From assembly GCF_022788635.1 (NCBI RefSeq), contig NZ_CP076024.1, positions 1,178,001-1,242,000 of the forward strand: 64,000 nt of DNA. Reading direction: 5' to 3'. The position numbers and the translations under genes were made by a program. Shown here in pieces: positions 27,488 through 34,732 of this stretch (its first letter is position 1; each line of letters begins with the position of its first letter). The notes beneath the pieces were generated by a model. The model searched no databases, was not told the DNA's origin, and saw only the letters and a list, made by a program, of their open reading frames with translations. The stretch comes from Methylobacter sp. S3L5C (lineage in GTDB: Bacteria; Pseudomonadota; Gammaproteobacteria; Methylococcales; Methylomonadaceae).

Positions 27488-28159
27488 ATGATAAATACCA
27501 GACGTAATACCTTGCTTACACAAATCAGACAAGCTGAAATAACTTACCATCGTAAGCCAGGCTCGGTGCAATTGTTGGCGGTGAGTAAAACCAAAACGGC
27601 TCAAGCAATTGCCTTTGCTTATCAAGCGGGACAACGTCATTTTGGCGAAAACTATTGCCAGGAAGCCATAAAAAAACAACAGGAATTGGGAGCGTATGAT
27701 ATTACCTGGCATTTTATTGGACCGATCCAATCCAACAAAACTAAAGCGCTGGCGATGCATTTTTCCTGGATACACAGCGTTGATAGTTTTAAGATTGCCA
27801 AACGCCTGAGTGATCAACGCCCTTCTACACTGCCGCCGTTAAACATTTGTTTGCAAGTTAATATCAGCAGCGAACCCAGTAAATCCGGCATCACCTTGAA
27901 TGAATTGCCGCAACTATGCCTGCTTGTATCAAAGCTGCCCAATATAAAACTGTGTGGCGTGATGGCCGTTCCCATGCCTGAAGATGATTTTGATTTGCAA
28001 CGACAACCTTACAAAATACTATATGATGCGGTTGCCAAGCTAGGCAATCCTAACTTGGATACTTATTCATTTGGCATGAGTGGAGATTTAAATGCCGCGA
28101 TAGCAGAAGGCGCAACTATTGTCAGGATTGGTACGGCATTATTTGGTGCTCGAGAATAA
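27488..28159 (+). CDS. YggS/PROSC-family PLP homeostasis protein
   Basis: A 223-residue protein binding pyridoxal phosphate, involved in vitamin B6 and amino-acid balance. The PLP lysine is in AVSKTK (Lys34). Other family signatures are GENYCQEAIKKQ, WHFIGPIQSNK, and the ending SFGMSGDLNAAIAEGATIVR with IGTALFG. It is a single-domain fold-type III barrel. Divergent from pilT, with a 126-base gap that should hold both promoters. Confidence 0.93.
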   Translation: MINTRRNTLLTQIRQAEITYHRKPGSVQLLAVSKTKTAQAIAFAYQAGQRHFGENYCQEAIKKQQELGAYDITWHFIGPIQSNKTKALAMHFSWIHSVDSFKIAKRLSDQRPSTLPPLNICLQVNISSEPSKSGITLNELPQLCLLVSKLPNIKLCGVMAVPMPEDDFDLQRQPYKILYDAVAKLGNPNLDTYSFGMSGDLNAAIAEGATIVRIGTALFGARE

Positions 28160-28171
28160 AGCCAAATCGGG

Positions 28172-28876
28172 TTATTGGAACCAGATGCTTTTTTGGTTTT
28201 CAACGCAGTTGGTATCCAGTATGGCAATAATTTCTTCGCAGGCTATTATGTTTTTAGAGTCAACCAGAATATGATCTGCCAAGGCTATAATGGCAGACCA
28301 ATTTGATTGGTTGTTTATAAAATGGAATGCAGCCATAAAAAGCTCGGATAATTTCTTTTCCCTGTGTACTTTATCGGCAATAAAACAATCCAAATATTCA
28401 TTGATAGTTTCTAAATCAGAAGATCCGCCATAATTATGCAGAGCATGTAGATTTACCAAGTGCTGATTAATTGGTTCATCATCACGGAGTGATATATAGT
28501 TAGCTTCTGCCAGAGGGCCTACCAGTAAATTAATAATATCAGCTTCAAAAGCGCGTTGATAAGCCTGTTTTTGTGTAGCAGAAAAATTACTGACTGCTTC
28601 TTTGAATGAGGATGGCAATGTATGGATTAAGCGGCCGCCATCTATTTTAGTGACGCAATGATTGCAACTATCATAAGCCTTACATAAGCATTCTATTGAC
28701 GGGATATCACTATTCAGCTTTTTAATAAAAATCTGGAAAAAAATCGGTGGCAGTTGTTTTTGTTTGTTGCCCAGATAAATTGCTGCGGCATGGCCGGCTT
28801 CATGGATAGCCGTTTTTTTACTAAGTTCGGCGGTGTTTATGGCGTAAAAATCGTTTGACGTATATCTTCGTTTCAT
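28172..28876 (-). CDS. Stand-alone M41-like (FtsH-type) zinc peptidase
   Basis: A 234-residue soluble protein with TAIHEAGHAAAIYL near the N-terminus. His25-Glu26 and His29 form HExxH, and the later NYGGSSDLETINEYL (Asp154) resembles the third zinc-ligand region of FtsH. A helical segment between (about 105-125, with LVGPLAEAN) also fits the M41 core. No AAA+ ATPase domain or membrane helix is present, so it would act without ATP or on partners. Several Cys (63, 65, 71, 74) lie in a short cluster and might bind metal. The ATG at 28876 is preferred to the upstream start. Substrate unknown; convergent with the yggS-type gene. Confidence 0.65.
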   Translation of the reverse strand: MKRRYTSNDFYAINTAELSKKTAIHEAGHAAAIYLGNKQKQLPPIFFQIFIKKLNSDIPSIECLCKAYDSCNHCVTKIDGGRLIHTLPSSFKEAVSNFSATQKQAYQRAFEADIINLLVGPLAEANYISLRDDEPINQHLVNLHALHNYGGSSDLETINEYLDCFIADKVHREKKLSELFMAAFHFINNQSNWSAIIALADHILVDSKNIIACEEIIAILDTNCVENQKSIWFQ

Positions 28877-29259
28877 AATAGCCCCATTAAAAAAAATGCG
28901 GACCCAGTATGCAGTCCGCATTATCGAGAGGAAGGATGGTTAACTGGTGTTGTTTAAATCACAACAGCAATTTGAGTTAAAGTGTAACTACCTGATAGAG
29001 TATTGAAAATGTGGCATATTGTCGCGTGGCAATATGCCGCTATATTTGGCATTATACTTGCTTTGTACAATTGGTTGGCTTGGTGTTAATTGCCTTAACA
29101 TCAGGTAAAATGCCACATGTAAATGGTCATTGGTTAATTTACTGTGGCATATCACCTATTCAATGCGGCATATGACCTATTTTTTTTGAATTGTTTAACT
29201 GATGCTAGCAGATAATTGTGTAGCCGGTTTTTCCGGTAATAAAAATAAGGGCTACATGG
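28877..29259. other. Intergenic region with GGCATAT motifs
   Basis: No gene is seen. The stretch has a 9-bp inverted repeat GGCATATTG/CAATATGCC (about 29012-29037) and two direct repeats at 29144-29181. It separates the metalloprotease gene from the intron remnant, and probably holds the metalloprotease promoter. Confidence 0.5.
29144..29181. repeat. Two 17-bp direct repeats with 21-bp period
   Basis: GTGGCATATCACCTATT (29144-29160) and GCGGCATATGACCTATT (29165-29181) match at 15 of 17 positions. The 21-base period equals two helical turns, as for paired protein sites, but an IS-end remnant is equally possible. Confidence 0.6.
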
Positions 29260-29297
29260 TGAGTAGGCCGCAGGAACTTCCCCAGCAGCCTCTCACA

Positions 29298-29331
29298 GAA
29301 CGGTACGTGAACCTCTCGACTCATACCGCTC
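29298..29331 (-). ncRNA. Group II intron domain V remnant
   Basis: On the minus strand this 34-base unit has the size and form of domain V: GAGCGGTATGA, a GAGA tetraloop, and TCACGTACCGTTC. The usual GAGCCG...CGGTTC pair is replaced by a compensating GAGCGG...CCGTTC. A domain VI-like stem follows down to about 29260. It begins just after the maturase stop codon. The upstream part of the intron is not recognisable here, so it is a 3' fragment. Confidence 0.75.
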
Positions 29332-29444
29332 CCATCAAGCAAACGCTCTTGTCATTCCAGCTCGCCAATGGGCGAACAAGCTTGGACATTGATCAGCATT
29401 TCTCTCAAGTAACTGCGATGCTCTGGTTTTATGCCAACGGAGGG

Positions 29445-30961
29445 TAATACTACTACCGCAAATATAAAAAACAAAGTCAGAGGCTTAAACATGCCTCGTT
29501 TCTTGGCACCATCAGCAAAGGAAAGGGTTTTGGTCGGCGTTTGACTGCCTTTGGCTGGCTCTTACGTTTTTGTTTTCCAATGGCCGTTGATGCCATTGCT
29601 TTTAATAATTCACGCAAGGCGCTTATGAGTTGGTTCCCTGTCAAGCCTACCATCTGCTTGGCGGCTTGAATGACCAGTTGCACTGCTGACCTGAAACTCA
29701 GTTGGCGGGGTATCTTCTCATGCAGGCTGGCTGCCTGTGCCAAATTGCCACGAATGATGTTGTATGCCAATAAGTGGATAGCTATCTCCTTGCTTACCAT
29801 GTCAGGTTTTTTGCACCGTAATATTTCCATGCCCATATTGGTTTTGATGGAACGAAAATCCAGCTCAATTTTCCAGCGCTGCTTATAAAGCATAGCCAGC
29901 TCTTGCTTATGAAAGCCCTTTGCATTTAGTAAGGTGGTCAAATAGATTCTGCCGTTTACCGCAAACTCCCGGACGGTAATCGATTCCGGCAAGTCGCTAT
30001 AGTCCTGCTTGGACATCCATACCGGTTTCCGTTTGGGTTTCGTCCAGTCAATCAAATGATCTCTTGCACCCAGGTAGACACCCAAACTGAAATCTACTTT
30101 TTTCCGGGCATGTAGTGGAAATAGCACAGGAATTTCACGAGCCTACAAGAGCGCAATAATTGCGAAGGTACAGTAATAGCGGTCCGCCATCAGCAAGTCG
30201 CCAACTGACAGGCTGCCAAACAGTTGACTGAGTAACGATGTTTCGCCAGTTCCTTTGCCTTGATAGGCTCCCAAGCTATAGTCGAGCACGGTTCCTGCAG
30301 CCAAAGAAATCAACACAACCATGCGAGCAATCGGAAAGCCCAAGCCAGGCTTTTGACTATCCAGCTGAGGAAAGTCTGCCTGATTCTCTGGTGTATCTGG
30401 CATTTGCACCGTTGCTCCATCAGTAAGGACAACGTTATAACCCTTCCATCGCCACGCGGCCAGAGACTGGTTATGAAGACGCAAACCAGCAGCTGTGGTG
30501 GCTGCTCTGAGTTCCTTTAGTGGTAAGCGTTGTCGGGCTTTACAGTAAGGTCCCGTGTTAACCGTATTGGCTGGTTGTCCATCGACGATACGATCAATCA
30601 ATACGCCTGCCACTGCCTGTTTACAGGAACCGTCATCACTTAATACTTGGAAAATGAAAGCTTTAAGCGTGACTAAGGGCAAGAACACCGAGGAGCGTTT
30701 ATGCGGGGTATTGGCGATAATGTTGGTAATGCTGTCGGCTGAAAAAAATCCTCAACACCTAGTCCTTGGGATTGCAAAAATGACTTTTTGAAGCGGTCAA
30801 TTTGCTGCTGAATACGGTTTTTTTAATAGCTGGCATGGTTAAGTTATTGATCAGACTTTGTAATACTCAAAATTCTACCAGAATAGTGCTTGATCTTTAT
30901 CTTATTATTTGCGTATCTAACTGTAACTTATAGATTAATTATATTTGCGGTAGCAGTATTA
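29445..30961 (-). mobile_element. IS4-family-like insertion sequence (1517 bp)
   Basis: Terminal inverted repeats of 22 bp (29445-29466 and 30940-30961) match at 21 positions. They are flanked by an 11-bp direct repeat CCAACGGAGGG (29434-29444 and 30962-30972), a target duplication of the length usual for IS4-family elements. It contains one decayed transposase gene on the minus strand and lies inside the group II intron maturase remnant. Confidence 0.9.
29477..30836 (-). pseudogene. IS4-like transposase, broken by two frameshifts and a TAG
   Basis: The product can be assembled from ATG at 30836: MPAIKK, a shift at the 7-base run 30818-30824, then IDRFKKSFLQSQGLGVEDFF, a second shift at the 7-base run 30742-30748, then SADSITNIIANTPHKRSSVF and the DDE part with VVLTDGATVQMPDT and LLMADRYY. 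An in-frame TAG (30143-30145) interrupts it before AREIPVLFPLHARKK. The C-terminal half follows, with the YKQRWKIELDFRSIK segment (YREK-like Glu). Each homopolymer lacks one base relative to the expected frame. The gene cannot make an active transposase as written. Confidence 0.85.
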
Positions 30962-31090
30962 CCAACGGAGGGGCTTAAATTTACGCCGCGCCCACCTTAC
31001 CAGTGCTCTGTTTACGTGCTGACACATACCATAGAGTACTGATCGATAGTAACGACCATAGTAGGCTATCCAGCCACTTATAATTGAATT

Positions 31091-31433
31091 CGTGTTCCGC
31101 GATGCCTAGCAATACACTGGACTATGTGATTGCCAAACGACTTCTGAAGCAAAATTGGGCTTCCATTTCAATGCTTCACTGGTAGCGCTGAATTTGCTGC
31201 GTCTGGAAGACCGGCAATAGGCCGTGGAAGGCTCAGATCGCCATGTTATTTCCATCGCCATTTGAAAGACCCGTAAATTCAATGCCCATTTATTGGAAAG
31301 ATTTTCTTGCCACTTAGGGGTCGACTTTACTGTCATAAAATCCAGCCAAGGCTTTGCAGCCCTCTGTAACTATGGGGCTATCGCCGTGTAGACTGTCCGA
31401 AGTTTTGTTAATGTTTTCGTAGTAATAATTTTT
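31091..31433. other. Degenerate sequence between two IS remnants
   Basis: A minus-strand open frame of 76 codons (31106-31336) is present but has no convincing family match. Its end, SEALKWKPNF, weakly resembles the X domain of group II maturases, and it is in the same frame as the downstream maturase piece apart from a stop. It may be further decayed intron sequence or part of another lost element. Confidence 0.4.
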
Positions 31434-32183
31434 AATGTGAATTAAGAGCTAACTCGTAAATGATTCCAAAAGAACATGGCGGCGGCCAACTTGCCAAATA
31501 CATGAACCATTAGACCGTTGTATGATCGCACCTTGCCAGCGCATTCAATGCCGGTTTGTTGCTCAATCCAGCCGAATAAGGTTTCAATGGGTTGTCGGAC
31601 ACGAGAAATGGCCGTCGACAACCATTGATCCTATGGTTCCAAATACGTTTGGCCTTTTTGTTTTTTTACCGGCGTTAATACCGTCAGGTTTTGAGCCTCT
31701 CTGACTTCTTTTGCATCGGATCGGTGATAGGCCTTGTCGCCATAAAGCGCGTTGTTATTCAATTCAGGCCTAATCTGATCAAATACTGTTCCATCATGGC
31801 AACTTGCTCCCGTTACACCAATATATTCAGGGTTAGGTAACGTGCCCGCTTGGCGACGCCCGACAATATGAACCCGAACCCCATAATAGTACAATTTCTT
31901 GGTTGAACAATAACCTGCATCGGCTAACTCGCTTGCTACGCGCGCTTTAAATCTGTGTCCTTGCTTGGCCAGCGCCACCGGAAAAGAATCTATCAACCAG
32001 ACTTGTCCTTGATTTTTTGCTTCTTGCTCTTGCTGAATGATTTCCAGCAATGGCGCGAAAACATCAGCCATTTTATTTAGTCGTTGCACAAAAGCGGTAT
32101 AACCGGGCAATTTTGGAAACCATTCGCGCAAATGACAATCGGCATAACCATAGATCTTTTTTAGTTCTCTATTTTTATCAATA

Positions 32184-33112
32184 GACATCTTTCCTAAATA
32201 CAGCCATAGCGTAAGTTAACAAGAGCAGCCACTAAATTCCATGTTAGCGAGTAATGCTTGTGCTTACCCCGATAAACATCTTTGGCAATCCTGAAGATTT
32301 TGCATCGGCGATTAACATGCTCAATAAGAATACGCCGTTTTGATAGTGCCTTATTATCGGCTTTATCTTCTGCCGAAAGCGGTTGGCCTTTTTTCTTTTT
32401 AACCGGTAGAGTCGAGTTTTGATGGTGTTTCTTTATCCCTTGGTATCCGGAATCCGCCAATAACAGGGCATCAGGATGCAACAATAGACGGCTGTCTTTG
32501 AAGATCGAAAAATCATGCTGTTGGCCTTTACCCGTCACTACGGAGAGGATAGCCATCGTCAATCGGCAGATCACGAACTGGGCCTTGATCGTGTGGCGTT
32601 TTTTTTCCTGAAAAATACGCTTTCTGGTTTTTAACAGGACGCTCGATAGGCTGCTCCGAAACATCAATGACCACGGTAGTTGCGGGATCTTCCAACAGTG
32701 CTTTGCGGTTGGGCAGTTTTTCGATTTTTATCAATATTCTTACAGTACGAGTATAGATTTTTTGGCAATACGATTCGCTGATGTCGAAGACTGCTGCCAG
32801 ATTTATCAACGTCGGATAGTGACGAAGATAATAGAGTGTCAGTAACAAGCGGTCTTCCAAAGCCATCTTGGAGTCTTTTCGTCCCCGTCTAGTCAGTGGA
32901 TTAAGGACTTTTTGTTCGTCCAGGTAAGTTGCCAGTTTACCGTGAAGATGCAGAAAATCTTCTGGTGACAGCCGACAGTCCTTAAAAATTCTTCAGGCTT
33001 GTGTCTGGGCAATTGGGCATAAGGAGTCATGGCTATCCGTGTTTTCAGAGGTAGATCGCTATTTTAACCTTATAAAGGCCAAATTCTATGTCGATTATTT
33101 AGGAAAGATGTC
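32184..33112 (-). mobile_element. IS5-like insertion sequence (929 bp) nested in another IS
   Basis: Perfect inverted repeats (32178-32200 and 33096-33118, partly flank) bound the element. Taking ends at GACATC/GATGTC leaves TA on each side (32182-32183, 33113-33114); removing the element plus one TA rejoins the outer transposase frame exactly (GTC AAT ATT GAT). The single transposase gene fills the element. Confidence 0.85.
32194..33030 (-). pseudogene. IS5-like transposase (DDE_Tnp_4 type), two frame shifts
   Basis: Starting at ATG 33030, the frame gives MTPYAQLPRHKPEEFLRTVG. A shift near 32980 leads to LSPEDFLHLHGKLATYL and on to MALEDRLLLTLYYLRHYPT, ISESYCQKIYTRTVR (helix-turn-helix) and VVIDVSEQPIERP (catalytic Asp). 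A second shift lies at an A8 run on the coding strand (about 32600-32607). The rest has LLADSGYQGI and SKRRILIEHVNRRCKIFRI (Asp and Glu of DDE). The A8 run would allow a programmed -1 frameshift, known for some IS5-family elements, but the first shift has no slippery run, so I call it a pseudogene. Confidence 0.75.
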
Positions 33113-33478
33113 TATTGACCTCAAATAGGTAGATCGCTATAACTTCTTCATCGGTAAAACTCAGGTCTGAATAATTCGACATGCGCTGACTATAAACCCA
33201 AAGGTTATTCTGATAGTGCTTGCATACATAAAGATAAGTTGTTATTAATTGCTCTTGCCAGTTCATTGGTTGCCTATAGGTTGGGGGGGGGTGGTGTCTT
33301 TCCCAATATTCTAGTCCAACTAGTGTTCTGGCTTCTATTCAGCTCTTAATTCACATTTTAGTATTTAAGCTGCACTGTTAAAATCATCACAGCTAAGCTT
33401 TCTAATTACGCGATAGGCGTAGACTTAAGATTGATTTTTTGAAGCGTCTTAAATAATCCTAAAGAATTATTATTTAAC

Positions 33479-34027
33479 TTATTGTTTTTTAAAGTATTCT
33501 ATGGTCATAAACAGTGCTGCAATAGAGCGTGCTTCAGTGCATTTCCCGGTAGCTAATAAGGCATTGATATTGTTTATTTTCCAGGGAATAACTTCCAGTT
33601 CTTCCGGTTCATCACCAAGTAATTTTTCGGCATATAAGTCTTGGGCAATGACAATCTCAGTCGTATGCTCAAGATAAGAAGGTGCCAGGGATAAAGAACT
33701 TAAATGATGGAGTTTTCTGGCACCAAAGCCTACTTCCTCTTTAAGTTCTCTGTTTGCAGCCTCTAGAAAAGATTCTCCCTCATCAGTTTTACCTTTGGGC
33801 AAGCCAACCTCATAACGGTGTACACCGGCAGAATATTCTCTAATCAATAATACGGTTTCACTATCCAGCATCGGCACTATGAGTACTGCACCACCCGGCC
33901 TGCCCCGAGCCAGACGCTCGTAGTTGCGCAGTTCACCATTGCTAAATTTTATATCCAGTGATTCAATACGGAATAAACGGCTTTTGGCGATAGTTGTTTT
34001 GTTAAGAATGGTTGGTTTTTCAGGCAT
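33479..34027 (-). CDS. nudE: ADP compounds hydrolase NudE
   Basis: A 182-residue Nudix hydrolase of ADP-ribose, NADH and diadenosine polyphosphates. The Nudix box is GKTDEGESFLEAANRELKEE followed by VGF, at about residues 86-108. Upstream, RGRPGGAVLIVPML and IREYSAGVHRYEVGLPKG match NudE closely. It is divergent from the yrfG-type gene with 43 bases between starts, as nudE and yrfG are close neighbours in enteric bacteria. The mobile-element region lies directly downstream. Confidence 0.93.
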   Translation of the reverse strand: MPEKPTILNKTTIAKSRLFRIESLDIKFSNGELRNYERLARGRPGGAVLIVPMLDSETVLLIREYSAGVHRYEVGLPKGKTDEGESFLEAANRELKEEVGFGARKLHHLSSLSLAPSYLEHTTEIVIAQDLYAEKLLGDEPEELEVIPWKINNINALLATGKCTEARSIAALFMTIEYFKKQ

Positions 34028-34070
34028 TGTGCTAAATTAAAGTAATTATTTTTTATAAATATAACGCACT

Positions 34071-34730
34071 ATGATGATTGATTGGAAAAAAATTGATACT
34101 GTTTTATTAGATATGGATGGCACCCTGCTGGATTTAAATTTTGACAATCATTTCTGGAAAGAATTTGTACCGTTAAAATTTGCCCGGCAAAAAGGCATAA
34201 GCATAGACTTGGCAAAACAGGAATTAGAACCTCGGTTTAAATCTATGGAGGGCAGTCTGGAGTGGTATTGTCTGGATTACTGGAGCAATGCTTTAGAGCT
34301 GGATATTGCCGGACTAAAGGCTGAAATTTCAGGGTTAATCGCGGTATTACCACATGTCACCGAGTTTCTGGAAAAACTTCAGCAATCTTCACAGAAGGTT
34401 GTATTGGTTACCAATGCACATCGTGACAGTTTAGGGTTGAAAATGGAAAAAACCTGTTTGCAGCCATTTTTCGATGAGATTATTAGCTCTCATGATTTAG
34501 GATTTCCTAAAGAACATGCTAATTTTTGGCAGCTTTTTCAGCAACAGCAAGTCTTCGATAAAAAGACCACAATATTGATTGATGACAGCCTGGCAGTATT
34601 AAATTCAGCCAGACTGTTTGGTATAGAACATTTAATTTCGGTCAGTAAGCCGGATAGCAAGCAGCCTAAAAGAGATATTATTGATTATGCGACTATTGAA
34701 GATTTTCGGGAGCTTATGAGCGGATTGTAG
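34071..34730 (+). CDS. yrfG: GMP/IMP nucleotidase YrfG-like HAD hydrolase
   Basis: A 219-residue HAD-superfamily phosphatase, probably removing phosphate from purine nucleotides. HAD motif I is LLDMDGTLLDL (nucleophile Asp near 14), motif II VLVTNAH, motif III Lys in GFPKEHANFW and motif IV LIDDSLAVL. The sequence EWYCLDYWSNAL in the cap domain is typical of YrfG. A second ATG directly follows the first. Its stop is only 2 bases from the rhlB stop on the other strand. Confidence 0.88.
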   Translation: MMIDWKKIDTVLLDMDGTLLDLNFDNHFWKEFVPLKFARQKGISIDLAKQELEPRFKSMEGSLEWYCLDYWSNALELDIAGLKAEISGLIAVLPHVTEFLEKLQQSSQKVVLVTNAHRDSLGLKMEKTCLQPFFDEIISSHDLGFPKEHANFWQLFQQQQVFDKKTTILIDDSLAVLNSARLFGIEHLISVSKPDSKQPKRDIIDYATIEDFRELMSGL

Positions 34731-34732
34731 GT

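Larger units (their letters stand above)
29335..31090 (-). pseudogene. Group II intron maturase C-terminal remnant, split by an IS
   Basis: The C-terminal maturase region can be read in two pieces on the minus strand. From about 31090 to 30973 it gives INSII-type SGWIAYYGRYYRSVL and VNRALVRWARRKFKPL. After skipping the IS4-like element and one copy of its target repeat, the frame continues from 29444 with RWHKTRASQLLERNADQC and SLFAHWRAGMTRAFA, then TGA at 29335-29337. This matches the usual end of LtrA-type proteins. Upstream of 31090 the frame is lost by a shift and stop codons; most of the reverse transcriptase is missing. Confidence 0.8.
31442..33266 (-). pseudogene. DDE transposase (IS982-like), split by an IS and a TAG
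   Basis: The first 51 codons run from ATG at 33266 (MNWQEQLITTYLYVCKHY to AIYLFEV). The rest resumes at about 32181 after the nested IS: NIDKNRELKKIYGYADCHL, FPKLPGYTAFVQRLN, the catalytic Asp in VWLIDSFPVALAK and ALYGDKAY. An in-frame TAG (31631-31633) then precedes DQWLSTAISRVRQPIETLFG and the C-terminus with VHVFGKLAAAMFFWN, ending at TAA 31442-31444. The FPKL.Y..FV and ID.FP patterns recall IS982 proteins, but I hold that loosely. Confidence 0.75.
31434..33357 (-). mobile_element. Decayed insertion sequence hosting a nested IS
   Basis: A perfect 17-bp inverted repeat (31434-31450 and 33341-33357, AATGTGAATTAAGAGCT on the plus strand at the left) brackets a transposase pseudogene and a second IS inside it. 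The left repeat overlaps the transposase stop codon. A clear target duplication is not seen. Family assignment is uncertain (IS982-like protein features). Confidence 0.65.

Noticed and set aside
29202-29447. Plus-strand open frame of 81 codons
   Set aside because: It is antisense to the intron domain V and maturase end and has no family features; the minus-strand reading explains the sequence.
31106-31336. Minus-strand frame of 76 codons as a gene
   Set aside because: No family match or clear start; more likely decayed intron or IS sequence.
30143-31633. TAG recoding as an amino acid
   Set aside because: Normal genes in the window (for example rpe, the yrfG-type gene and the DUF2442 gene) end with TAG, so TAG is a regular stop.
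33286-33294. Run of G next to the outer IS end
   Set aside because: A simple homopolymer, possibly a sequencing weak point; no quadruplex-forming set of runs is present.
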